13,765 nucleotides of DNA from an uncultured Eubacteriales bacterium. GTDB lineage: Bacteria > Bacillota > Clostridia > Oscillospirales > Oscillospiraceae. The notes beneath the pieces were generated by a model. That model saw nothing but the letters and a program-made list of their open reading frames with translations. It had not been told where the DNA came from and did not search any database. Numbering within the stretch: the first letter of the stretch is position 1; each line of letters starts with the position of its first letter. Positions 1 through 7,817 of this stretch are shown here, in pieces. The stretch lies in assembly GCA_900546915.1 (NCBI GenBank), contig UREY01000038.1, positions 1 to 13,765 on the forward strand, written 5' to 3'. The position numbers were made by a program, and so were the translations under genes.

Positions 1-1
1 C

Positions 2-526
2 CCCATCAGGGTGCTCAATCTCTTCGGCTACACGGGCGGGGCAACGGTGGCCTGCGCCCGCGCCGGCGCGCAGGTGACGCATGTGGACGCGGCCAAGGGC
101 ATGGTGGCCATGGCCCGGGAAAACGCGGCGGCCTCCGGCTTGGCCGGCCGGCCCGTTCACTGGATTGTGGACGACTGCGGCAAATTCATCCAGCGGGAAA
201 TCCGCCGGGGGCGGAAGTACGACGGCATCGTCATGGACCCGCCCTCCTACGGCCGGGGACCGTCGGGGGAGATCTGGAAGATGGAGCGGGATTTTTATCC
301 CTTCCTGCTCACCGTCCGGGAAATTCTCTCCGACCGGCCGCTCTTTGTGCTCATCAACTCTTACACCACGGGCCTGGCCCCCTCGGTGGTGGCCTATTTG
401 GCGGATTCCGTGTTCGGCCCCCGGTTCGGCGGCCGGACCCAATGCGGCGAGCTGGGCCTGCCTGTGACCGCCTCGGGCCTGACGCTGCCCTGCGGCGCGA
501 CGGGCCGGTGGGAGCCGGGGCCCTGA
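2..526 (+). CDS. Class I SAM-dependent methyltransferase, RlmI-like (5' end missing)
   Basis: This is the C-terminal 174 residues of a SAM-dependent methyltransferase. The frame is already open at base 2, so the GTG at 11 is an internal Val codon and the true start lies left of the window. Motif I (NLFGYTGGAT) sits at the left edge, followed by the acidic SAM-ribose residue in HVDAAK, then a DCGKF segment and the catalytic-loop motif DPPSYGRGP. The C-terminus has the GLP...G..LPCG...RW pattern I associate with COG1092/RlmI-type enzymes (Methyltrans_SAM family), which methylate 23S rRNA cytosine. The SAM fold is clear. The exact substrate is inference, since the N-terminal RNA-binding part cannot be seen. 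It ends 136 bases before ecfA1, so it is probably a separate transcription unit. Confidence 0.85.
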   Translation, partial: PIRVLNLFGYTGGATVACARAGAQVTHVDAAKGMVAMARENAAASGLAGRPVHWIVDDCGKFIQREIRRGRKYDGIVMDPPSYGRGPSGEIWKMERDFYPFLLTVREILSDRPLFVLINSYTTGLAPSVVAYLADSVFGPRFGGRTQCGELGLPVTASGLTLPCGATGRWEPGP

Positions 527-662
527 GCCGGTCTCCCGCGCCCCGGCGGGCCGGGAGGACCGGGGTGGAGCATGCCCCGGCGGGGCCGTGATGTGTCCGG
601 CGCGGTCCGGACGGAAATTTTGACCAAGAAAAAAGACCGGCAGGGAGCCGGCAGGAGGCATT
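527..662. other. GC-rich spacer with small hairpins before ecfA1
   Basis: No gene is seen here. Two perfect short inverted repeats are present: GCCCC/GGGGC at 574-586 with a 3-base loop, and GTCCGG/CCGGAC at 595-612 with a 6-base loop, the latter followed by GGAAATTTTGACC. The second could be a weak terminator for the methyltransferase gene, but the T tract is poor and such repeats arise easily in DNA this rich in G and C. The ecfA1 ribosome binding site AGGAGG is at 653-658. I could not assign a promoter. Confidence 0.3.
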
Positions 663-1511
663 ATGGCAGAAGCGATCCAGGCAGAGCACCTGGCATATGC
701 ATACCCGGAGGCAGAAGGCGGCTCCGGGATTTCTGTGTTTCGGGATTTGAATTTGACGGTGGAGGAGGGGTCCTTTGTGGCGGTGCTGGGCCGGAACGGG
801 TGCGGCAAATCCACCTTGGCCAAGCACTGCAACGCCATCGTCCTGCCCGAGGGGGGGACGATGACCGTGTTCGGCATGGACACCCGGCAGGAGGAGAACC
901 TGATTCCCATCCGCCGCACCGTGGGCATGGTGTTTCAGAACCCGGACAATCAAATTGTGGCAAACGTGGTGGAGGAGGATGTGGCCTTCGCCCCGGAGAA
1001 TCTGGGCGTCCCCTCCCAGGAGATTCGCCGCCGGGTGGACGAGGCCCTGAAGCAGGTGGGGATGTACGAGTACCGGGAGCACGCCCCCCATCTGCTCTCC
1101 GGCGGACAAAAGCAGCGGGTGGCCATCGCCGGAGTCATCGCCATGCGGCCGAAATGCATCGTTCTGGACGAGCCCACCGCCATGCTGGACCCTCGGGGCC
1201 GGGAGGAGGTCATGGAGATCGTCTCCGACCTGAACCGGCGTCTGGGCATCACCGTGGTGCTCATCACCCATCACATGGACGAGGCCGCCCGGGCCCAGCG
1301 GGTGGTGGTCCTGGACCACGGAGAAATCGCCGCCGACGGGCCGCCCCGGTCCGTCTTTTCCCAGGTGGAGCTGCTCCACCGGCTGGGCCTGTCCGCCCCG
1401 GAGACGGTGGAGCTGTGCTGGCGGCTGCGGGAATTGGGGGAGGAAGTGCCCCTGGATACACTCACTGTGGAAGAATGCGCGCAGGCACTTCGCCGCTGGG
1501 CGTCGGCCTGA
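663..1511 (+). CDS. ecfA1: ECF transporter ATPase EcfA1
   Basis: This is one of the two ATPases of an energy-coupling factor transporter, which drives uptake of vitamins or metal ions delivered by exchangeable membrane S proteins. The 282-residue protein has every ABC ATPase element: Walker A GRNGCGKST (residues 43-51), Q-loop VFQNPDNQ (Q92), signature LSGGQKQR (145-152), Walker B CIVLDEP with catalytic Glu170, and switch His203 in ITHHMDEA. The Q-loop FQNPDNQ and the ~280-residue length are typical of EcfA1 (CbiO family). The ATG at 663 is preceded by AGGAGG at 653-658. ecfA2 starts 19 bases after the stop, so the two are surely co-transcribed. EcfA1/EcfA2 act as a heterodimer docked on EcfT. 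Confidence 0.95.
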   Translation: MAEAIQAEHLAYAYPEAEGGSGISVFRDLNLTVEEGSFVAVLGRNGCGKSTLAKHCNAIVLPEGGTMTVFGMDTRQEENLIPIRRTVGMVFQNPDNQIVANVVEEDVAFAPENLGVPSQEIRRRVDEALKQVGMYEYREHAPHLLSGGQKQRVAIAGVIAMRPKCIVLDEPTAMLDPRGREEVMEIVSDLNRRLGITVVLITHHMDEAARAQRVVVLDHGEIAADGPPRSVFSQVELLHRLGLSAPETVELCWRLRELGEEVPLDTLTVEECAQALRRWASA

Positions 1512-1530
1512 CCCGCGGGAGGAATGAAAA

Positions 1531-2397
1531 TTGGCATCCATTCTTGAGGTACGGGACTTGTCCCATATTTACAGCGTCGGAACCCCGTTTCAACGGGCCG
1601 CCATTGAGCACGTGAGCTTTTCCGTGGAGCGGGGGGAGTTCATCGGCGTAATCGGACACACAGGGTCCGGAAAATCCACCTTAATTCAGCACCTGAACGG
1701 TCTGCTGAAGCCCACCTCCGGCCAAATTCTCTTCGACGGCCGGGACATCTGGAGCGACAAGGCCTTTACCCGCAGCATCCGGTTTCAGGTGGGCCTGGTG
1801 TTTCAGTATCCGGAGTATCAGCTTTTTGAAGAGACGGTATACAAGGACATTGCCTTCGGCCCCAAGAACATGGGCCTGGATGCCGGGGAGATCGACCGGC
1901 GGGTCCGGGAGGCGGCGTCCTTTGTGGGGGTGCCGGAGGCGCAGCTGACCAAGTCCCCCTTCGACCTGTCCGGCGGGCAGAAGCGCCGGGTGGCCATTGC
2001 CGGGGTCATTGCCATGGAGCCGGATGTGTTGATTTTGGACGAACCCACGGCAGGCCTGGACCCCCAGGGCCGGGACAGCATTTTGGATAACATCCGGGCG
2101 TATCAAAAGGCCAAGCACGCCACGGTTATGATGGTGAGCCATGCCATGGACGAGGTGGCCCGCATGACCGACCGGCTTCTGGTTATGGACCACGGCGGCC
2201 TGCGCATGGACGGCGAGCCCCGGGAGGTGTTCCGCCACGCCTGGGAGCTGCAGCAGATCGGCCTGACGATTCCCCAGGTGACCCGGGTGTTTCTGCGCCT
2301 GCGGGAGCTGGGGCTGCCGGTGGATTCCAGCGTATACACCGTGGACCAGGCGGTCCGGGAGCTGCAGCGGCTGAAAGGGGGCAAGGCGTCATGCTGA
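1531..2397 (+). CDS. ecfA2: ECF transporter ATPase EcfA2 (TTG start)
   Basis: This is the second ECF ATPase, 288 residues. Walker A is GHTGSGKST (42-50), the Q-loop VFQYPEYQLF (Q92), the signature LSGGQKRR (146-153), Walker B VLILDEP with Glu171, and the switch His204 in VSHAMDE. The FQYPEYQLF Q-loop is characteristic of EcfA2. The start is most likely the TTG at 1531: GGGAGGA at 1517-1523 is 7 bases upstream, and the N-terminus MASILEVRDLSHIY is right for the family. An ATG at 1524 is in another frame and stops after seven codons. The last 7 bases overlap the start of ecfT (ATG at 2391), which suggests translational coupling. Confidence 0.95.
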   Translation: MASILEVRDLSHIYSVGTPFQRAAIEHVSFSVERGEFIGVIGHTGSGKSTLIQHLNGLLKPTSGQILFDGRDIWSDKAFTRSIRFQVGLVFQYPEYQLFEETVYKDIAFGPKNMGLDAGEIDRRVREAASFVGVPEAQLTKSPFDLSGGQKRRVAIAGVIAMEPDVLILDEPTAGLDPQGRDSILDNIRAYQKAKHATVMMVSHAMDEVARMTDRLLVMDHGGLRMDGEPREVFRHAWELQQIGLTIPQVTRVFLRLRELGLPVDSSVYTVDQAVRELQRLKGGKASC

Positions 2398-3197
2398 AGG
2401 ACATCACCCTGGGCCAGTATTTTCCGGGAAAGACCGTGGTGCACAGGCTGGACCCCCGGACGAAGCTGCTGATGACGATTTTGTATATCGTGGCCCTGTT
2501 TGTGGCGGACAGCTGGCTGAGCTACGGCTTGGTGCTGGCCTTCCTGGTTTCCGCCGTGGCCATGTCCCGGATCAAGCCCAAGACCCTGCTGCGGGGTCTG
2601 AAGCCCATTGTGATCATTGTGATTCTCACGGCGATCCTCAACCTGTTTTACACAGGCGGAGAGCACGTCCTGGTGCGGTTTTGGGGGCTGACCATCACCT
2701 GGGAGGGGGTCCGGACGGCGTTTTTTATGGTGTCCCGGATCGTCATGCTCATCACGGGCACCTTCCTGCTGACCTATACCACCTCGCCCATCGCCCTCAC
2801 CGACGGCCTGGAGTCTCTGCTGGGCCCTCTGAAGAAGGTGCGCCTGCCGGTGCATGAGCTGTCGATGATGATGTGCATCGCCCTGCGGTTCATTCCCACC
2901 CTCATTGAGGAGACGGATAAGATCATGTCCGCTCAGAAGGCCCGGGGCGCGGATTTTGAGTCCGGGAATCTGATGCAGAAGGCCCGGGCCCTGGTGCCGA
3001 TTCTGGTGCCTCTGTTTATCAGCGCCTTTCGCCGGGCCGACGAGCTGGCCACGGCCATGGAGTGCCGCTGCTACCAGGGCGGCGAGGGCCGGACCAAGCT
3101 GAAGGTTCTGAAGTATGCCCGCCGGGACGCCGTGACCTTGCTTCTGGGCGCCGCCCTGGTGGCCGTTGTGGCGGTTTGTAAGAGCTTCGGCCTGTAA
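2391..3197 (+). CDS. ecfT: ECF transporter transmembrane component EcfT
   Basis: This 268-residue integral membrane protein is the scaffold that links the two ATPases to interchangeable S components. Hydrophobic segments lie at about residues 26-55, 72-88, 108-130, 200-212 and 246-264. The two coupling-helix motifs that dock into the ATPases are visible: AQKARGADF (Arg185) and AMECRCYQGGEGRTK (Arg226). The second has C-R-C where the textbook motif is A-R-G, keeping the essential Arg. The N-terminal QYFPGKTVVHRLDPRTKL is typical of the family. The gene overlaps ecfA2 by 7 bases. No S component (RibU, ThiT, FolT, etc.) lies in the window, as expected for a group II module shared by S proteins encoded elsewhere. 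Confidence 0.94.
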   Translation: MLKDITLGQYFPGKTVVHRLDPRTKLLMTILYIVALFVADSWLSYGLVLAFLVSAVAMSRIKPKTLLRGLKPIVIIVILTAILNLFYTGGEHVLVRFWGLTITWEGVRTAFFMVSRIVMLITGTFLLTYTTSPIALTDGLESLLGPLKKVRLPVHELSMMMCIALRFIPTLIEETDKIMSAQKARGADFESGNLMQKARALVPILVPLFISAFRRADELATAMECRCYQGGEGRTKLKVLKYARRDAVTLLLGAALVAVVAVCKSFGL

Positions 3198-3294
3198 GCC
3201 GGGCCCCACGGAGCCCGAGGCGGATGCAGAGGCCGACATGGGCCCTTCGGCTCCGGGCCCCGGGCGGGGAATTTTTGCGTGTAGGGGAGAGAGT

Positions 3295-4080
3295 ATGAGA
3301 AATATCGCCTTATTTCTGACCTATTTGGGCACGGCGTATCACGGCTGGCAGGTGCAGAAGGACCTGGTCACCGTGGCCGGGACCCTGGAGGCGGCGGCCG
3401 AGGCGGTGGTGGGCCACCGGGTTCACATCACCGGCTGCGGCCGGACCGACGCGGGCGTCCATGCCCGGGCCTATGTGGCCAATTTTCGCACCGGCTCCAC
3501 CATCCCGCCGGAGCGCCTGCCCTACGCCCTGAACACCCACCTGCCCCCGGACATTGTGGTCACCGGGGCCCGGGAGGTCCATGAGGACTTCAACGCCATC
3601 GGCTCCTGTGTCCGGAAATCCTATACGTATCTCATTTACAACGACCGGATTCGCAATCCGTTTTATGTCAACCGCGCCTGGTTCTATCCCCGCCGTTTGG
3701 ATGAGGCGGTGATGCAGGCGGCGGCGGACCAATTTGTGGGAACCCACGATTTTGCGGCGGTCCGGTCTGTGGGGACCGATGTGCGCTCCACGGTGCGCAC
3801 GGTCTATGCCTACCGGGTCCGGCGTCAGGGCAAGCTCCTGGCGCTCACGGTCAGCGCCAACGGCTTTCTGTACAACATGGCCCGGGCCATGGCCGGGACG
3901 GTGGTGTACGCCGCCGAAGGGAAGTTCCCGCCGGAGGCCGTTGGGGAGATCCTGGCCGGAGGCGACCGGACGGCGGCGGGGCCTACGGTGCCGCCGGGAG
4001 GCTTATATCTCACCCACCTGTGGTATGACGACGCCGTGGAGCGGTTCCAGGTTCAGGCGGACATGGACATCCTACCCTGA
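3295..4080 (+). CDS. truA: tRNA pseudouridine(38-40) synthase TruA
   Basis: TruA converts uridines 38, 39 and 40 in the anticodon arm of tRNAs to pseudouridine. The 261-residue product begins MRNIALFLTYLGTAYHGWQ, the conserved TruA opening. It carries the catalytic motif GCGRTDAGVHA with nucleophile Asp52, and later FNAIGSCVRKSYTYLIYN and HDFAAVRSVGTD. The start is the ATG at 3295 with GGGGAGA at 3283-3289 upstream. The reading frame is open back to 3166, but that would overlap ecfT and lacks homology. ecfA1-ecfA2-ecfT-truA is a classic Firmicutes order, so a shared operon is likely despite the 97-base spacer. The usual next genes rplM and rpsI are not here. Confidence 0.95.
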   Translation: MRNIALFLTYLGTAYHGWQVQKDLVTVAGTLEAAAEAVVGHRVHITGCGRTDAGVHARAYVANFRTGSTIPPERLPYALNTHLPPDIVVTGAREVHEDFNAIGSCVRKSYTYLIYNDRIRNPFYVNRAWFYPRRLDEAVMQAAADQFVGTHDFAAVRSVGTDVRSTVRTVYAYRVRRQGKLLALTVSANGFLYNMARAMAGTVVYAAEGKFPPEAVGEILAGGDRTAAGPTVPPGGLYLTHLWYDDAVERFQVQADMDILP

Positions 4081-4100
4081 GGAGCAAGGAGGACGCAGTT

Positions 4101-5225
4101 ATGAAGGCAAATATCATCCCCTTCCGCCACCCGGGGCAGGAGCGCCGGCGGCTGTCCATTTTTCTGGCGGCTTTGGCGGTTTTGGCTCTGATCCTGGCTT
4201 TTTTTGTGGTGGACGGCGGCCGGAATTGGGACCGGGTGCGCCGGTTCTTCGCTTACGGCACCCAGACGCTTTCCATTTCTCTGGACGCGACCCCCGGCGC
4301 TCTGGGGGAGCTGGACGGCAACCTGGTGGTCGCCGGCGCCGAGGGCGTGACCCTGTACGACAAGCAGGGGCAGGTGAGCGCCCTGGTCGCCGCCTCCTTC
4401 ACCAGCCCGGTGGTGCAGACGGGAGGCGGCTGCGTCCTGGCCTATGACGCCGGGGGAACGACGCTGCTGCTCCTGGACCGGAAGGGACAGATGCGCATGG
4501 AGGCGGACCTGACCGGGACGGTATACGACGCGGACCTCACCGAGGACGGCTACCTGAGCTATGTGACCCGGGCAGACACGGTAAAATCGGAGCTCCAGGT
4601 TCTGGACCGGGAGCAGCGGGCCATCTTTACGGTCCATGCCGCCACCCGGTTTTTCACCCGCTGCGCCGCCGCGCCCGGCGGGGAGACGGTCTGCGCCGTG
4701 GCGCTGGGGGAGCAAGACGGGGCCTTTGCCGCCACGGCCGTGGTGTACCGGACGGACCGGGAGGAGCCGGTGGCCGAGGTGGATCTGGGCAATCAGGTGA
4801 TTTATGACCTGCGCTTCTGGAGCAAGAACCGGATTTGCGCCTTGGGGGAGGAGTCCCTTATGGTGTTCAATTCCGACGGAAAGATTTTGGGACAGTATGA
4901 GACCGGGGGCCTGACGGACTTCGACCTGGGCGGAGACGGCTTTGCCGTCCTGGTCCTGCCGGAAAGCGGCGGACAGGCCCTGGTGACCGTGAATGCCAAG
5001 GGCGAGGAGCTGGGGCGGCTGTCCCTGCCCGGGGGCGTGGCCGATGTGAGCGCCCGGGGCAAGTATGTGGCCTATCTGGCAGGCGGGAGCCTGACCATCT
5101 CCGGCAAGAAGCTGGCCGGCTGGTTTACCACCCAGGAGGTGGGGACGGCCGCCCGGGTCCAGGCCTGCGCCGTCGGCATGGCTTACCTGGCGGACAACCG
5201 CGCCGCCGCCCGGGTGCTGCCCTGA
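4101..5225 (+). CDS. DUF5711-like membrane-anchored protein of unknown function
   Basis: This 374-residue protein has a short basic N-terminus (RHPGQERRR), one hydrophobic helix at about residues 18-37, and then a long soluble region. The soluble region is built from repeated short beta-strand blocks with DG/G turns, such as GELDGNLVVAGAEGVTLYDKQG, VLAYDAGGTTLLLLDRKGQ and LMVFNSDGKILGQYETGG, which reads like a beta-propeller. It matches what I know as the DUF5711 family of Clostridia, whose function is unknown. Topology suggests a signal anchor with the propeller outside the cell; that is inference. The ATG at 4101 has AAGGAGG at 4086-4092. It lies 20 bases after truA, so co-transcription is likely. 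Confidence 0.75.
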   Translation: MKANIIPFRHPGQERRRLSIFLAALAVLALILAFFVVDGGRNWDRVRRFFAYGTQTLSISLDATPGALGELDGNLVVAGAEGVTLYDKQGQVSALVAASFTSPVVQTGGGCVLAYDAGGTTLLLLDRKGQMRMEADLTGTVYDADLTEDGYLSYVTRADTVKSELQVLDREQRAIFTVHAATRFFTRCAAAPGGETVCAVALGEQDGAFAATAVVYRTDREEPVAEVDLGNQVIYDLRFWSKNRICALGEESLMVFNSDGKILGQYETGGLTDFDLGGDGFAVLVLPESGGQALVTVNAKGEELGRLSLPGGVADVSARGKYVAYLAGGSLTISGKKLAGWFTTQEVGTAARVQACAVGMAYLADNRAAARVLP

Positions 5226-5271
5226 GCCCGGGGCGCTCCGGCGGGAACCGAGCAAAGGAGGAAAACACGGG

Positions 5272-7590
5272 ATGCGACAGACGGTTGTGGTCCATATTTA
5301 TCAATTTGTCCGCATGTCTCATATCGAGCCCAGCCGGTTTATCCGGGACGATTTTGAGACGATTCAAAAGGAGATTACCCTGGTCAAGCAGTACGGCTTT
5401 CCCGGGACCTATGCTTTGAAGTACGACGCCCTGATGGATCCCCGGTACCAGGCCCTGTTTCGGGATCAGCTGGACGAGTGCGACGAGCTTTCCGTCTGGT
5501 GGGAGATCACCGAGCCCCTGTGCCGCCGGGCGGGCGTGCCCTTCCGGGGGAAGGTCTCCCCGGTGTACGACGACCGGGTGGACAGCGCCTATTGCGTCGG
5601 CTACGAACCGGAGGAGCGAAAGCGGCTCTTGGACGCGTATATGGCGGATTTTCACCAGGTGTTCGGCCGGTACCCCAAGACCATCGGCGCTTGGGTTCTG
5701 GACTCTGTGACCCTGGGCTATGGGGCGGAGCGGTACGGGCTTTTGGGCGGCGCCATTTGCCGGGACCAGCTGGGGACCGACGGCTTCACCCTCTGGGGCG
5801 GCTACCCCAACGGCATGTACTATCCCAGCCGGAAGAATGAATTCATCCCCGCCCAAACCCGGCAGGAGCAGCTGCCCACGCCGGTTTTCCGGCTTTTGGG
5901 GCCGGACCCCATTTACAATTTTGAGCAGGATCTGCGGCAGGGCCTGCAGGGGGTGTACACCCTGGAGCCCTCCTGGCTCACAGGCCGGGACCCGAAGTGG
6001 ATTCGTTGGTTCTTCGACTGCCTTTGCCGGGAGGAGGGCCTGGGCGTGGGATACGCCCAGGTGGGACAGGAGAACAACTTCCTCTGGGAGAATATCCGGC
6101 CCGGCCTGGGGCCCCAGCTGGAGGTGCTCCGGTCGCTGTCGGATCAGGGGCTGATCCGGGTGGAGACCATGGCGGACACCGCCGCCTGGTTCCGGGGGAC
6201 CTACGCCCTGACGCCGCCCATGACCTTCACAGCCTCCCGGGACTGGGATGAGAGCCGGAAGCTCTCCGCCCAGTGGTACGCCGGACCCCGGTACCGGGTG
6301 GGCTTTTTGGCCGAAGGGGGCCATTTGCGGATTCGGGATTTGTTTTTGTACCGGCAGGATTATCCCTCCCGGTATTATGACCGGGCTCTCACCGGCAGCA
6401 AAAGCGTATTTGACGCCCTGCCGGTGCTGTTCCCTCAGGCCTGGGGCGAGCCCCGGGCCTTCCTCCGGCTCCGCACGCCGTCGGGCGGCGAACCCACGGG
6501 CGCCGTCCGTTACCGGGCGCTGGACCGGCTCACAGCCCGGGCCGAGCTCTGGTCCGGGGAGGACCGGATTGCCGCCTTTACCATGGAGCCCCATGCCGTC
6601 GGCTGGGAGGGGACCTGCTCGTTGTGCTTCGACCGGCTGCCGGTGCTGGTGGAGCTCCGGGGCCGGGAGGTGGTTCTGGAGCACGAGGGCTTCCGGTACG
6701 GCTTCCGGGTGGACCGGGGGCGGGTCCGGATCAAAGGGCCGGGGCTGGAGATTGAGCCCGAGGACGGGCAGGCGGCGATCACCTTTGGCCCGCCGGTGGA
6801 GGGGATTTTCCGGCCCGATCCTCCGGCGCCGCCGGAGCCGGTCCGGAGTCCGGCCCGTTCCGCGCCGCCGATGGCGCCGGAAATGGAGCCGGGCGCTTCG
6901 GTATTTGCCTGGGGCGCGCCTGCCCAGGTGCGGCTGAGGGCCCGGGAGCCGGGACAGATCCGGTATACCCTGGACGGGAGCGCGCCGGGTCCGGCCTCGC
7001 CGGTGTACCGGGAGCCCCTGACGCTCCGGGATGACACGACGGTCACGGCGCGGCTGTTTCTCCCGGACGGGCGGACCAGCGAGGCGGTCCGGGCGTCCTA
7101 CCGGTTCGGTCTGGAGGAGTTGGAGCTGGAGAGCCCCACAGTCCTGGATGCCCGGCCGGTGTTTTGCGGCGGCGGCGCGGCGGACCTGCTGCTTCCCCTG
7201 CGGGGGAGCCTGGATTACCTGGACGGCCGCTGGCGGGGTACGCTGCAGGATTGGGACCTTCGGGCCAAGCTGCCGGAGCCCCGGAGGGTGGCCTCCGTTT
7301 CCCTGGGCTTTTTGTCCCATCACCGGTCCGGGATTGTGTATCCCCAGTGGGTGGAGCTTTACACCGGCCCGGACCCGGACCATCTGCGGCTGCACAGCCG
7401 CATCACCTTGCCCTGCGCCCCGGCGGCCCGGGAGATTGCCAAGGAGGATGTGACCTTCCAGGTGTTTGAGACCCTGGGCGCCTTCCGCATTTTGGCCCAC
7501 CGGTATGAAACAATGCCCCAGTGGTGCTGCTACCGGGGGGCGGAGCACGTCTTTCTCATGGCCGACCGTTTGATTGTACGTCCCGACTGA
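5272..7590 (+). CDS. Uncharacterised multidomain carbohydrate-active-like protein (barrel-like + Fn3_assoc + discoidin-like)
   Basis: This 772-residue protein is not one I can name. Residues 1 to ~330 resemble the (beta/alpha) barrels of polysaccharide deacetylases and GH57-like hydrolases: IYQFVRMSHIEPSRF, VKQYGFPGTYALKYDAL, ELSVWWEITEP, GAWVLDSVTLGYGAERYGL and GTDGFTLWGGYPNGMYYPSRKN, rich in Asp, Glu, Trp and Tyr. Residues ~330-530 look like beta-sandwich. Residues ~548-610 (IRYTLDGSAPGPASPVY) are a chitobiase C-terminal/Fn3_assoc domain. Residues ~640-770 (LRGSLDYLDGRWRG, VSLGFLSHHRSGIVYPQWVELYTG) resemble the discoidin-like domain at the C-terminus of Bacteroidetes beta-hexosaminidases. 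There is no signal peptide or membrane segment, so it appears cytoplasmic, which is odd for these modules. The ATG at 5272 has AAAGGAGG at 5254-5261. Catalytic activity is unproven. Confidence 0.8.
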   Translation: MRQTVVVHIYQFVRMSHIEPSRFIRDDFETIQKEITLVKQYGFPGTYALKYDALMDPRYQALFRDQLDECDELSVWWEITEPLCRRAGVPFRGKVSPVYDDRVDSAYCVGYEPEERKRLLDAYMADFHQVFGRYPKTIGAWVLDSVTLGYGAERYGLLGGAICRDQLGTDGFTLWGGYPNGMYYPSRKNEFIPAQTRQEQLPTPVFRLLGPDPIYNFEQDLRQGLQGVYTLEPSWLTGRDPKWIRWFFDCLCREEGLGVGYAQVGQENNFLWENIRPGLGPQLEVLRSLSDQGLIRVETMADTAAWFRGTYALTPPMTFTASRDWDESRKLSAQWYAGPRYRVGFLAEGGHLRIRDLFLYRQDYPSRYYDRALTGSKSVFDALPVLFPQAWGEPRAFLRLRTPSGGEPTGAVRYRALDRLTARAELWSGEDRIAAFTMEPHAVGWEGTCSLCFDRLPVLVELRGREVVLEHEGFRYGFRVDRGRVRIKGPGLEIEPEDGQAAITFGPPVEGIFRPDPPAPPEPVRSPARSAPPMAPEMEPGASVFAWGAPAQVRLRAREPGQIRYTLDGSAPGPASPVYREPLTLRDDTTVTARLFLPDGRTSEAVRASYRFGLEELELESPTVLDARPVFCGGGAADLLLPLRGSLDYLDGRWRGTLQDWDLRAKLPEPRRVASVSLGFLSHHRSGIVYPQWVELYTGPDPDHLRLHSRITLPCAPAAREIAKEDVTFQVFETLGAFRILAHRYETMPQWCCYRGAEHVFLMADRLIVRPD

Positions 7591-7635
7591 TGCGCCGGGA
7601 CCGACTGGGGAGCTCGGTGTCCCACGCGGCCCTTT

Positions 7636-7688
7636 GCCCGGTTTTCCACAACCGGAGGGGCCCCGCACCGGGCTTCCCTTTTCTTTTT
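7636..7688 (+). terminator. Candidate intrinsic terminator after the 772-residue gene
   Basis: Arms GCCCGGT (7636-7642) and ACCGGGC (7667-7673) pair perfectly, with an inner palindrome GGGGCCCC at 7657-7664. The pyrimidine tract TTCCCTTTTCTTTTT follows directly at 7674-7688. An alternative inner pairing CCGGTT/AACCGG (7638-7655) is also possible. The location, about 45 bases after the stop at 7590 and just before the base composition changes, suits a transcription end. The T tract is interrupted by C, so the call is moderate. Confidence 0.45.
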
Positions 7689-7817
7689 CCGGCAAATGGG
7701 GGAGCGGCACGCCGTTTCGAACCGCGCGGCAACGAATTGCCGCCCCATGCCGGCCGGGCCGGACGTGGCGCAATGATTTTGAAAAGGACAAAGTACCGGC
7801 GGAGGGAGATGTTCATC

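Noticed and set aside
354..1541. A 395-codon - strand frame over the methyltransferase end and ecfA1
   Set aside because: It is antisense to a clear ABC ATPase and rich in His/Pro/Arg. It is a shadow frame of GC-rich coding DNA.
3166..3294. N-terminal extension of TruA
   Set aside because: It overlaps ecfT, and TruA proteins begin at the conserved MRNIALFLTYLGTAYHGWQ, which has its own ribosome binding site.
3198..3294. Possible terminator between ecfT and truA (CGGAGCC/GGCTCCG with GGGCCC repeats, then ATTTTT)
   Set aside because: The loop would be 33 bases, the repeats are self-complementary GC runs, and the short T tract is 16 bases from the stem. The usual ecf-truA operon argues against a full stop here.
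5125..7791. An 888-codon open frame on the - strand opposite the 772-residue gene and part of the DUF5711 gene
   Set aside because: The product is a Pro/Gly/Arg-rich string with no domain pattern. It mirrors the codon bias of the GC-rich + strand gene, which has domain signatures and a good ribosome binding site.
7521..7817. N-terminal extension of the ABC ATPase to 7521
   Set aside because: It would overlap the end of the previous gene, its sequence is low-complexity GC-driven, and a proper ribosome binding site and family-type N-terminus fit ATG 7818.
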